40,536 nucleotides of DNA from Candidatus Saccharimonadota bacterium (GTDB lineage Bacteria; Patescibacteriota; Saccharimonadia; Saccharimonadales; Saccharimonadaceae), in assembly GCA_030645815.1 (NCBI GenBank), contig JAUSMW010000050.1, positions 1-40,536 of the forward strand, written 5' to 3'. Shown here piece by piece: positions 18,762 to 27,426 of the stretch. Position numbers and translations under genes: made by a program. Numbering within the stretch: position 1 is the first letter of the stretch; each line of letters begins with the position of its first letter. The notes under the pieces were generated by a model. It saw only the letters and a list, made by a program, of their open reading frames with translations. It was not told the DNA's origin and searched no databases.

Positions 18762-21700
18762 CTAATTCGCATGGATCCTTGTCCCTCCATATATTTTTGC
18801 CCCACCATGAACATTGGTGATGGGGAGGGAGTTCTCTGTTGAAAGTGTTGCAAATGATAAGGGTGATGATTGGTTATTGTACTCAGTTTCGATCCAGGAC
18901 GCTGATCTTGGAGTGCTTGATACTCTCGCTTCATCTATGAGTCCGGTAATATAGCCATGGGCTCCGTTTGAGCCACTTGTTTTATAGCTTCCCATACGGT
19001 AGTAACCGGTATAGTTTTCCGGATTCGCACAGGTTGTTGTATCCTGCAGTTGTCCATCAAAATATAATTTCACATAATTTCCGGTATTGCTGATAGTTCC
19101 CACTATATAATGCCATGCAGAATCATTTACTGTGCTTGTCGATATAGCAAATCTGTCGACTCCATCGTAACAAGTTGCATAAGCCTTACCATCGTTTCCT
19201 ATATCAATGTCTCTGTCATAACTTACAGATCCCGTACCTGTTTGGTTACTTTCAAATCCAAGTATTTTTCTTCCATTAGAACTTGATGTATTTATCCATG
19301 CAGAAATTGTAATTTCATCGGGGTTGACAAAGCTATTTGTAGTCGAAACATAGTCATTTGATCCATCGAAAGACTGTCCACCACCTGTTATACCTGTAGT
19401 TGGGTTGGGTTCTGTAGCCGAAACTTTATTTCCGGTATTCGTATTTGTCGTGGAATCGGTATGAGTTGTACCGCTTGTTTCTTCCAAGTGCCAAACACTC
19501 TTGAAATTTGAATCCCATACATTTGTAGTGTCTTGCTGGCTAGTGGCTGAGGCGTTACCGTAATACATAAATAGTCTAGTATTTGTTCCATTAGAAATAG
19601 TTGGTACTTTAACCCAAAGTATTAGCTCTCCGGTCGCGCCATCAAATTTTTCTATCTCGTGTGACAGCTTGGTAGTCCCATCTTCTGAGGTTATTAGAAT
19701 ATCATCATTATCATCTTGTGCGTATGTTGCAAGGCTTGTGTCTGATGAGAGCTTAACAAGGATAGGAAAATCAGTCTGGGTACCGATAACTTTACTTCCA
19801 TCGATATTTATGGCTCTTCTTTTTGTCCACAGTTTGTTATACCAGTCGGTATATCCTCCGGAAATTGTCCAGCAACTGTTATTACTTACGCTTACAGAAC
19901 CTGATGCTTCTAGAGGATTGGTAGTTCCACCACATGCATTTGAGTCCCTTACTGACAGTTTTGAAAGGGTAGCAGTGCCATTTACGACAAGGCTCCAAGG
20001 ATACCCGTCAGCGGTACTTTTTAGAGTTAAAAGTCCGTCAGAGCTTCCTCTTAGAGTTAATGCATTGCTAACAGTAGTTGTTGAGCTGTTAACAAATTGG
20101 AGAGTTTTGCTGGGTATTATGGATGTTAGGTTGTAAAATGTGGTTGTACCTGAAATGGAGGATGTATAGCCGGAATTATCAAAAGTAACTGTGCTAGACC
20201 CCGGAGTAAATACTCCTCCTGAATGGGTAAAGTTTTGCGATACAGTCATGCCAGATGGCGCAACACTGAAAGTTCCTGCAGACTGCGTAAAGCTACCAGT
20301 AACAGTCACATTTGATGCAGGGGTAAAGGATCCTGACCCACTAATCGTTAGGCTGGAGTAACTACTACCTGCTATTAGAGACGAATATGTTCCTGCTCCT
20401 GTGTACTCGACCGTGCTTCCAGAGGCGATACTCGCAATTGTCGGTATTGTTTCTCCCCCCTGCAGTTTGAAAGTGGCGTCTGCGCCAATGGTAAATTGGT
20501 CATCTACAGTCAGGTTAAATCCAGCTAGATTTAGAGTGCCGGAGGTAAGGATCAGATCCTGACCTGTATGGTTAATCGGTAATTCTGAAGCCATTGTTAC
20601 AGTTCCTGATGCTTTATTTATAGTAAACGTACCTGAAGGAAAACTGGTAGTTCCGGTATAAGTAATAGTTTGGTTATTGGTACCTGTTAGAGTTATGCTG
20701 ACATTTCCATATCCTCCATGCCCATCAGAATCATCTATATTCCCCTGTGCAACTATAGTCCCAGGTCCATCGATAAAGTTTCCGCACCAACCCAATGTCA
20801 GTGTATGTGCAACTGTAACTGTTGTTCCGGAAGCAATAGTAGAGGTTGCGCAGTTATCATCTTTCGATAGATCGTAAAAAGTTGTATTACCGGTAATTGT
20901 CATATTTCTATTGCCAGCAGAAATCCTAATAGCGCTAGTATATGTTGTTGCGTCAACTGTGCCCTGAACGTATTCCCAGCCCCCTGCAGATATGGCTTCG
21001 CTGTCTTTGATGTAAAAGGTTCCTGTAGCTTTATCTATTTTGAGTCCTGGAACACTTCCCCCGCTTCCACCAGACCAATTCTGTGTACCAGTACCGTTTA
21101 CTGTTATAACAGCATCTCCTGTAAGCCCGTTATTAGTATTGTGCAAAATATCTCCTTGAACAGTTACAATTCCAGGTCCATTAAGATTGGAATTTGTAGC
21201 GTTAACGCCCAAGGTCCCACCGATTTTGAAGGTTTTTCCCGTAACAATATCGTAAGTACGTCCATTTCCATTAAAATTGACGTTATTATACGTTTCTGTG
21301 CTTGGACTAATTGAACTATTGGCATTGCCAAAACTTAATGTTCCACCGTTTGCTGTAAAAGTACCGCTGACATTCCAGCTGTTGTTAGTTGTAATAGATC
21401 CTGCGGGCGCAGTAAATGATCCGCTTGTTAGCGCAAAGGCACCACCATTAAGATCCATATCACTGGTATTGTCCCCTCCAGTAAATGTACTACCTGAGGC
21501 ATTTTGGGTGTAGCCGGATGCTCTGATATTTACATCGTTTCCATTGCCTTGAGTTATGGTACCGGTATAACTGTTGGTGATATTTATGCCCGCAACATCA
21601 ATAGTAGTGTCAATTGTTACGTTGCAATTACTTGTGGCGCTATCAAAGGTTGCAATATCTACGGTCCCTGGAAGTCCTCCATCCCAATTTCCGGCGGTAT

Positions 21701-21830
21701 TCCAACTTGTACTCCCACAGGCTGCAGGATTCCATGTTTTGACTGCAGCATGAGCACCTTGAGGTAAACTAAGATATATTCCTATACAGAAAAGCGATAT
21801 TAGAAATGCTTTTAAAAATGTGTATTTCAT
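18762..21830 (-). CDS. Secreted beta-helix protein with DUF2341 and LamG-like C-terminal domains
   Basis: The 1022-residue protein has a signal peptide (about 1-29, QGAHA). The N-terminal part (TWNPAACGSTSWNTAGNWDG, SYTGTITQGNGNDVNIRASG) is paralogous to the neighbour at 15827. A long Ser/Thr/Gly-rich beta-solenoid follows (about 100-640). Next comes a DUF2341-like domain starting WYNKLWTKRRAINIDGSKV and ending LFMYYGNASA (about 660-770). A concanavalin A/LamG-like domain follows, with VWHLEETSG, GQSFDGSNDYV, ITISAWI, WHYIVGTIS and GLIDEARVS (about 785-985). Such modules commonly bind glycans. It ends NVHGGAKIYGGTRIHAN, similar to the other paralogue's end. Glycan binding at the cell surface is the likely theme; no catalytic residues are evident. 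Confidence 0.85.
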   Translation of the reverse strand: MKYTFLKAFLISLFCIGIYLSLPQGAHAAVKTWNPAACGSTSWNTAGNWDGGLPGTVDIATFDSATSNCNVTIDTTIDVAGINITNSYTGTITQGNGNDVNIRASGYTQNASGSTFTGGDNTSDMDLNGGAFALTSGSFTAPAGSITTNNSWNVSGTFTANGGTLSFGNANSSISPSTETYNNVNFNGNGRTYDIVTGKTFKIGGTLGVNATNSNLNGPGIVTVQGDILHNTNNGLTGDAVITVNGTGTQNWSGGSGGSVPGLKIDKATGTFYIKDSEAISAGGWEYVQGTVDATTYTSAIRISAGNRNMTITGNTTFYDLSKDDNCATSTIASGTTVTVAHTLTLGWCGNFIDGPGTIVAQGNIDDSDGHGGYGNVSITLTGTNNQTITYTGTTSFPSGTFTINKASGTVTMASELPINHTGQDLILTSGTLNLAGFNLTVDDQFTIGADATFKLQGGETIPTIASIASGSTVEYTGAGTYSSLIAGSSYSSLTISGSGSFTPASNVTVTGSFTQSAGTFSVAPSGMTVSQNFTHSGGVFTPGSSTVTFDNSGYTSSISGTTTFYNLTSIIPSKTLQFVNSSTTTVSNALTLRGSSDGLLTLKSTADGYPWSLVVNGTATLSKLSVRDSNACGGTTNPLEASGSVSVSNNSCWTISGGYTDWYNKLWTKRRAINIDGSKVIGTQTDFPILVKLSSDTSLATYAQDDNDDILITSEDGTTKLSHEIEKFDGATGELILWVKVPTISNGTNTRLFMYYGNASATSQQDTTNVWDSNFKSVWHLEETSGTTHTDSTTNTNTGNKVSATEPNPTTGITGGGQSFDGSNDYVSTTNSFVNPDEITISAWINTSSSNGRKILGFESNQTGTGSVSYDRDIDIGNDGKAYATCYDGVDRFAISTSTVNDSAWHYIVGTISNTGNYVKLYFDGQLQDTTTCANPENYTGYYRMGSYKTSGSNGAHGYITGLIDEARVSSTPRSASWIETEYNNQSSPLSFATLSTENSLPITNVHGGAKIYGGTRIHAN

Positions 21831-21838
21831 GGTTCGCT

Positions 21839-21870
21839 TAATACTTAATACGTAATACTTTATACTTAAT
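21839..21870. repeat. Period-7-like repeat (ATACTTA words) before the 18762-21830 gene
   Basis: ATACTTAATACGTAATACTT followed by TATACTTAAT is an imperfect array of TTAATAC/ATACTTA words. It lies between the ATG of the 18762-21830 gene and the end of the 21866-22273 gene, overlapping that gene's last codons. Confidence 0.6.
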
Positions 21871-22273
21871 TTGACAATTCTTCATAAAGACTGATTTTGC
21901 CTATATCTCTGACTGTTTTGGTGCTAGGATCAAATATCACTGTTTGCTGCGGAGTTGTGATAATTACATCTCCTTTATATGCTTTCTTAAGAAAAGGGTA
22001 TTTCCCGATAAGTGGCTTGGGATCATTGATAATTGCAGTAATTACCGGTTGATCGTCGCCGATGTCGTATATCTTGTTGGATTCTATGATGGTAACGTCA
22101 TTTTTGGCCGCTTCTTTATCGAGTGTTTGTATTTTTTCAAAAGTCTGTTGATTGGGTTGAGGAGGGGATAAAGGTTTATTGGTCCTTGCTGCAAGCACAA
22201 TAAAACCAACCAAGAGAAGAAGAACCGAAACAGTCACTAACAGTTTATTTTGAAATATTTTGTGTGCAGTCAT
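21866..22273 (-). CDS. Small membrane-anchored protein, paralogue of 22515-23027
   Basis: The 135-residue protein has one N-terminal membrane helix (about 10-29) and an exterior domain. NKIYDIGDDQPVITAIINDP and YPFLKKAYKGDVIITTPQQT followed by VIFDP and VRDIG correspond position by position to the neighbour's KIYQLPNETPTIATITEKGE and DPFYEKAIEGDKILIFADSR, IIMYRP and VIDVG. The two are paralogues sharing a compact alpha/beta fold that I do not recognise by name. The gene lies among exported surface proteins on the same strand, so an accessory surface or signalling role is possible. Confidence 0.65.
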   Translation of the reverse strand: MTAHKIFQNKLLVTVSVLLLLVGFIVLAARTNKPLSPPQPNQQTFEKIQTLDKEAAKNDVTIIESNKIYDIGDDQPVITAIINDPKPLIGKYPFLKKAYKGDVIITTPQQTVIFDPSTKTVRDIGKISLYEELSN

Positions 22274-22514
22274 ACGGTCAAATTATTGGTTATGCAGCCA
22301 TAGGATTTTTTTAAATCCCTCTATACTTAGTTCTTCACTCTTGATTCATAAATCAATTTTCTATCACGATCTTGGGTGCTACCTAATCTTAATACAGAGT
22401 TGGATTTACAAGCAAATCAAAAAGTAATAGTTGTAGAATTAAAGGGGGCTTAATTTTATTTCTTAGCTTACATTTCCTTAATCCTTTAATCTGTTAATCT
22501 TCAATCAACTAAGC

Positions 22515-23027
22515 TTATTCTAACTTCCGGAGGATTTTTGGTGTCGTTTGAGGCTGTGGGAGACTGAGTGTTTGTTGCGCAGAACCCGTACTGGAAGTTG
22601 AACTCCCGGCGACTTCAGGTACAGGTGTCGCCTCAGTTTTTGGCTCAAGAGTTCCGACATCAATCACTTTATTCTCTGAAGGCCGGTACATGATAATTTT
22701 TCTGGAATCGGCAAAAATGAGGATTTTATCCCCCTCGATAGCCTTTTCATAAAAAGGGTCAGGAGGTAGCTCTCCCTTTTCAGTGATTGTTGCAATGGTT
22801 GGTGTTTCATTCGGGAGTTGATAAATTTTGCCGACTATTTCAACCAGGGATTGTGCGACCGCTTTTGCTTTTTGAGGTTCATTAACAGTTTTGAATTCAT
22901 TTTTTTTGTTATTTGAAATTGTTATAAAGATAAGAAGTATGACTGCAATTAAAGCGATTCCAATGCCTCCAAACACTTTCTTGCCGAGAGGAGTTAGTTG
23001 TATGTTCCTGGGGTTGATTCTTTTCAT
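22515..23027 (-). CDS. Small membrane-anchored protein, paralogue of 21866-22273
   Basis: The 170-residue protein has a membrane helix (about 18-38) after a basic N-terminus, the shared domain (about 58-125, with IYQLPNETPTIATI and FYEKAIEGDKILIF), and a disordered Ser/Thr/Pro/Gln-rich tail (130-170) that the paralogue lacks. The same-strand upstream gene is the Cache-type sensor (23090-24694), 62 bp away. It has its own promoter in that gap (23039-23067), so it can be expressed alone. Function is unknown. Confidence 0.65.
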   Translation of the reverse strand: MKRINPRNIQLTPLGKKVFGGIGIALIAVILLIFITISNNKKNEFKTVNEPQKAKAVAQSLVEIVGKIYQLPNETPTIATITEKGELPPDPFYEKAIEGDKILIFADSRKIIMYRPSENKVIDVGTLEPKTEATPVPEVAGSSTSSTGSAQQTLSLPQPQTTPKILRKLE

Positions 23028-23038
23028 GAAGTCTGCCC

Positions 23039-23067
23039 ATTATTGCAAATTGGCAAAACCTTTGCAA
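23039..23067 (-). promoter_or_regulatory. Predicted promoter of the 22515-23027 gene
   Basis: On the minus strand TTGCAA (complement of 23062-23067), a 17-bp spacer and AATAAT (complement of 23039-23044) preceded by TG. The ATG follows 11 bp after the -10, leaving a leader of only a few bases and no Shine-Dalgarno. Confidence 0.55.
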
Positions 23068-23089
23068 GAAAAATTATTTGTATTTTGGC

Positions 23090-24694
23090 TTATTCAAACT
23101 GGTTGGTAATATATTTTGAGATCAGGTAAATCGGAAAAACAGAAAGGCATAGCAGTAGAACAGATACTAGGAAAGTAAGTTCAATTGAATGGCTTATTGT
23201 TTGGAGGGTGAGGCCTTTCTCTTTGCCTATGAGAAGCATGCCAATACTATTTCCATCTATGTCTTTTATAGGTGCAACAGCGACAACGTGGGGAGTGCTC
23301 AGAATATCCAATACTCCTAAAAAGGTATGGCCTTTGGTGAAAATCGTATTTATGAGATTTCCCTCATCTTGACTTGTACCGATATATCTTGATTTTCCAT
23401 CGGGAGAGACAAATGTAGTTGCAGCCATTTCAAGACCTGCATAAACACTACTATCAAGTTCTGTTGCGGTTTTGATCCCATCAACGAAAGCATTATCTAT
23501 CGTCGTGCCCGTTATAACAACTCCTATTGTATTTTCACCATCCATAATTGGAGCTGCCGCTCTGATTGAAATCTGGGGAGATATGATACCTCTTTCGACT
23601 ACAATTGAAGATAAAGGCTGTCCGGATTTGCCAATTTGAAACAACTTGTCTTCGGAGACCGATTCCCCAACCCTTTCTGTATTGTCCGGTCGTGCAAGAA
23701 CCTCACCCGTACTCCCCACAATTAAAAGATAGGACTGGTTCTTTGAGGAAATAATTTCATTTGTCAGGTCTTGAAGCATTGGCCTGTTTTTGGTGAGCAC
23801 GGCATCTACCACTTGGGGATTTTGAGAAACCAATTGAGCGTCGGATAGAGCTTCTGCCTTTTTGCCATCTATAGCAAAATTTAAGACGCTTACACTGGTT
23901 TTGAGATTTTTTTCCACGTCTTTCATAAGACTTGAAAAAAGCATTCCCGAAAAAACAAGTGTTACGGTAACGAAGATAAAAAGAGAAAAAGAGATAAATA
24001 TAATAAAAAGCTGAGTCTGAATTCTCTTCAAAAGATACTTAAATACCCAGTTTCCTAAAAGAAGAACGGATAAAACAAGAAGAATATGTTCAATAATCCA
24101 CAAAGGTCCAAAGGACTTCACCAGATCGCTTACGAAAATGTTATTTGTTGATCTAAAAAGAACTGCCAAATGAAAAATCTCCGACACGAAAAGGACGATA
24201 AAGCCATACGAAGCGGGTTTTAAATGTCTTTCAAGACCAACTGTTGCACGTCTAAAATAAAGACCAGCAATGGCAAGTGAAAGTATCGGGAAAACAAGAT
24301 GGAAGATATTGGAAATTATTCCTAAAAAAGGAATACCAATAGCGGAGAGGTTTATAGTTGGTGGAGATGCGTACTGCGGTTTTGCCTCAATTCGGTCATT
24401 AAGCAAACCTACAATTATAAGGCTATATCCTACAATTCTGAAAAATGCTGTTAAAAAAATGATAGTTCCTTCGCCAAGAACGGATGTTGCCTGAATGCTT
24501 TGTTCAATATGGGCTGCATTCGTAATAAATGATATCGATACTAGTAGAAAACCTAAGAATTTGGGAATTTGTTGAAGCCTTTTTCTTACAAGCCAGGCAT
24601 CAAAATAAAGCCAGGCAATTGCAAAAAAAACAAGCCCGGCAAATAGACTAATTGCAAAGTGAATATTTTGTAATATAAATTGTATTTCTAACAT
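23090..24694 (-). CDS. Membrane sensor with Cache-type extracellular domain and no output domain
   Basis: The 534-residue protein starts with about seven predicted membrane helices (residues 8-250, for example FAISLFAGLVFFAIAWLYF and LLGNWVFKYLL). The next hydrophobic segment, LFIIFISFSLFIFVTVTLVF, leads into an extracytoplasmic sensor region (about 265-495). That region has Cache hallmarks: SDAQLVSQNPQVVDAV, YLLIVGSTGEVLARPDN, AAPIMDGENTIGVVITGT and VAVAPIKDIDGNSIGMLLIG. A last helix (about 500-525) follows, and the protein stops 8 residues later at TNQFE. HAMP, histidine kinase, methyl-accepting and cyclase domains are all absent. It must signal through a partner protein or be a truncated receptor. 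A TATAAA box lies 8 bp before the ATG. Confidence 0.75.
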   Translation of the reverse strand: MLEIQFILQNIHFAISLFAGLVFFAIAWLYFDAWLVRKRLQQIPKFLGFLLVSISFITNAAHIEQSIQATSVLGEGTIIFLTAFFRIVGYSLIIVGLLNDRIEAKPQYASPPTINLSAIGIPFLGIISNIFHLVFPILSLAIAGLYFRRATVGLERHLKPASYGFIVLFVSEIFHLAVLFRSTNNIFVSDLVKSFGPLWIIEHILLVLSVLLLGNWVFKYLLKRIQTQLFIIFISFSLFIFVTVTLVFSGMLFSSLMKDVEKNLKTSVSVLNFAIDGKKAEALSDAQLVSQNPQVVDAVLTKNRPMLQDLTNEIISSKNQSYLLIVGSTGEVLARPDNTERVGESVSEDKLFQIGKSGQPLSSIVVERGIISPQISIRAAAPIMDGENTIGVVITGTTIDNAFVDGIKTATELDSSVYAGLEMAATTFVSPDGKSRYIGTSQDEGNLINTIFTKGHTFLGVLDILSTPHVVAVAPIKDIDGNSIGMLLIGKEKGLTLQTISHSIELTFLVSVLLLCLSVFPIYLISKYITNQFE

Positions 24695-24719
24695 AATTTA
24701 AGTTTATACTCTTTTTACA

Positions 24720-27362
24720 TCAATAACTTTTCCATTCTCTGAGAAATTCTTCTTCGCTCAGAACCCCGTATAATATTTTTTTAATTACACCCTTTTCATC
24801 TATAAAATAGTGGGAAGGCATCGTATTTATACTGTACAAATTTGCAAGTTCTACCTCAGAATCAACCACAATCGGGGTGTTATATTTGCCTCTTTTTTGA
24901 AATAGGGATACTTTTGTTTTGTTCTCACCAACAGCAACGATAACGCCATTTAACCTCTTTTGCGCAATTAGCTTGTCAAGAATTCCAACTTGGTCCAAAG
25001 ACGAAGGCGACCAGCTAGAAATAAAAGTCATAACATTTTTCTTTCCAAGTATTGACTTGCTATCAAAATTACCGCCCGTAGAGTAGGGGAGTATAAATTT
25101 GGAGATTTTGCGACCGACAAGCGTTGGCTTTTTGTCTATCTTGATTGATTGTTCGAAATTGGTATTAACTGTTGCTGTGTCGTTGAAGAGGTCAGGAAAT
25201 ACTATCTCAAATGAACCAATTTTTATCTTTGGTGAAGAATTTAGGTTAAATGTAGTATTGATGGGGGTTGATATTTCAGTCGTAAATATATCAGTGGCTA
25301 TCGGTCTTGAACCTTTGGCATCAATTCTCATGTAATATTTTCCAGGAGGTACATAAAAATGATAATCACCTTTACTATCTGTTATTTGTGGATTTTCCTG
25401 CTTAAAGGCGCTTGCATTCCATTTTGTCCAAAGCTTTGAAGCCGGGTTTTGATAGTATAAAGTAGCTGTAGCATCTTGAATCGGCGCACCTTTTTTATCC
25501 AATACTTTTCCTGAAGGAAGCACAATTACATCATTAATATTCCGTTCTATTTTGTGTCCGGCTCCATCAATTGATCTCACATTTAATTTATGACGTCCGG
25601 GTGAGGTAAAGCTTAGCGCACCGCTCCAGAGACCAGTTTGAGGGGTTTTGACGAGTGAGAACATCTGCTTTGATGTAGTTGTATCAGTTATAAGGTCAAC
25701 CGTTGTTGCCCCACCAACTGATGACATGGTTATCTTTTGGTCAAAGCCTGAGAGCATGAGGATGCTGCCATCTGCCAGTGGAGTAACTACTTGAGATCCA
25801 AGGGACAAAATATTTCCTCCAACGCGTGGTGGGAGTCTATCAATTACCAAAGTTTTTTCTTCAGAAATACCTATGTTGCCTGATGTATCTATTGCCCGTG
25901 CTTTGATGTTGTAGTTCCCGTCCTCTTTAACCTGTGGAGTAAAGGTATTTCCCTCAACTGGCAACCAGTTTTGCCCTCCATCAATAGAAAACTCAACTCT
26001 TTGTACTTGCTTGTCGTCAGTTGCATTTACTGACATTTTGGGAGCAGTTATATAAGGCTTTGTTACATTTGCAATTAACGTTATTGTTGGTGGAGTAGTA
26101 TCTTGTGGGATGACGGGAATAATTTTTCCATCAGGAGTTGTAATAAAAGCAGGAGTTGGTGTTGGAGTGGGGGTTGATGTGGATGAAGAAGCTGAGGTTG
26201 TTGGAGTTGGTGTCGGAGTCGGGGTTGAGGTGGGAGTTGTAGTCGATGAAGAAGCTGAGGTTGTTGGAGTTGGTGTTGGAGTAGAAGTCGGGGTTGGGGT
26301 TGGCGTTGCAGTAACGGTTGCTACAGCAGTAGTAAAAGTATTGTCGCTACTGGTTGTGGTAAGTGGAGCTGCAGAGGTAGACACAACTTGATAATGGTAA
26401 GTAGTATTTGCTGTGAGACCGGTCAGCGTCGCTGTGTGAGAGGTGGAATATGTACTATCTGAGCTAGTTGAGCCATAACCGGAAGTAGTTCCATAATTAA
26501 CAACTGATGTTGCTGCTATATCAGTAGTCCATGTGATAGTGACTGATGAAGATGTGATAGTTCCTGCAGAAATATTGGTAATTACAGGAGCAGAAGACCC
26601 GCCACCGGCTGCTGCACTCGTTGTGAATTGACTTACTTCATAGTCAATATTGGAATTACTATCCTCAACGTACGCTTCGAAATAATAGGTTGTTGAAGGT
26701 GTTAAGCCTACAAGAGAATAGGAATGAAATGTATTGGGTGTAGAGATGGATGAGCTTGAACCATACTCGGTAGTCGTACCATAGTTAATTTCTGATATTG
26801 AGTCTACAGTTGAAGTCCAATAGACAGATGCTGTAGTTGATGTGATATTTAGAGCATTTAAGTTAGCTAACTGAACAGGTTCATTCGAACCGGAGATTAT
26901 GGAAACTGCAGTGGTGCCAGTGCAACTACCAATTGTTGATCCACCATCATCAGAGACTTGTACTATCCAATTGGCGGCGTTAGCGGCTGAATCTATAGTT
27001 GTTACATTTACTGTAAAATATGAAGTGCCATCTGCTGCAATTTGGCCCGATGAGAAAGTTATTGCCGATGAGGCTGGTGCGTTATCCCAGTTGTCAGAGT
27101 CTCCGGAATTGATAGTAAATCGAAAATTTGGCCGCGTAATTTTAATCCAATTATATGAAGACGCGTCATTGTTAGTAATCGTAAATACAAGATTCGTTGT
27201 GGTGGCCTGAGTAATGGCAGTTGTGTTGGTAGTAACCGCACAGTTCTCGACAGTTGCCAAAGCCTGGGATGAAGAAAAGTGAACAAAGAAAAAATTAATT
27301 AAAAGAACAATAAGGCCAAAAATTGGTCTTAATTTAATACTTTTTACTCTAAAGGCTTTCAT
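24720..27362 (-). CDS. Secreted fibronectin/Ig multidomain protein ending in a cysteine-less thioredoxin fold
   Basis: The product has 880 residues from the ATG at 27360-27362; a GTG nine codons upstream also is in frame but overlaps a promoter-like TATATA. After the signal peptide (MKAFRVKSIK ... SSSQALA) come an N-terminal domain and two fibronectin type III-like domains (INYGTTTEYGSS and VNYGTTSGYGST mark equivalent strands). A Thr/Pro/Ser linker of TPTPTP type, an Ig-like domain (VQRVEFSIDGGQNWLP) and a carboxypeptidase-regulatory-like domain (KGAPIQDATATLYY, YHFYVPPGKYYMRI) follow. The last ~120 residues form a TlpA/redoxin-like domain: NVMTFISSWSPSSLDQ, NGVIVAVGE, TMPSHYFIDEKGVI. The C-x-x-C of active TlpA is replaced by S-P-S-S (25001-25015), so it cannot do thiol redox chemistry. 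A binding role is inferred. Confidence 0.8.
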   Translation of the reverse strand: MKAFRVKSIKLRPIFGLIVLLINFFFVHFSSSQALATVENCAVTTNTTAITQATTTNLVFTITNNDASSYNWIKITRPNFRFTINSGDSDNWDNAPASSAITFSSGQIAADGTSYFTVNVTTIDSAANAANWIVQVSDDGGSTIGSCTGTTAVSIISGSNEPVQLANLNALNITSTTASVYWTSTVDSISEINYGTTTEYGSSSSISTPNTFHSYSLVGLTPSTTYYFEAYVEDSNSNIDYEVSQFTTSAAAGGGSSAPVITNISAGTITSSSVTITWTTDIAATSVVNYGTTSGYGSTSSDSTYSTSHTATLTGLTANTTYHYQVVSTSAAPLTTTSSDNTFTTAVATVTATPTPTPTSTPTPTPTTSASSSTTTPTSTPTPTPTPTTSASSSTSTPTPTPTPAFITTPDGKIIPVIPQDTTPPTITLIANVTKPYITAPKMSVNATDDKQVQRVEFSIDGGQNWLPVEGNTFTPQVKEDGNYNIKARAIDTSGNIGISEEKTLVIDRLPPRVGGNILSLGSQVVTPLADGSILMLSGFDQKITMSSVGGATTVDLITDTTTSKQMFSLVKTPQTGLWSGALSFTSPGRHKLNVRSIDGAGHKIERNINDVIVLPSGKVLDKKGAPIQDATATLYYQNPASKLWTKWNASAFKQENPQITDSKGDYHFYVPPGKYYMRIDAKGSRPIATDIFTTEISTPINTTFNLNSSPKIKIGSFEIVFPDLFNDTATVNTNFEQSIKIDKKPTLVGRKISKFILPYSTGGNFDSKSILGKKNVMTFISSWSPSSLDQVGILDKLIAQKRLNGVIVAVGENKTKVSLFQKRGKYNTPIVVDSEVELANLYSINTMPSHYFIDEKGVIKKILYGVLSEEEFLREWKSY

Positions 27363-27426
27363 ATGAGCCCGCCTATATAAGTTTAGCACAATAAAATAGA
27401 AACAATATTTATTTATAAAATCCTAA

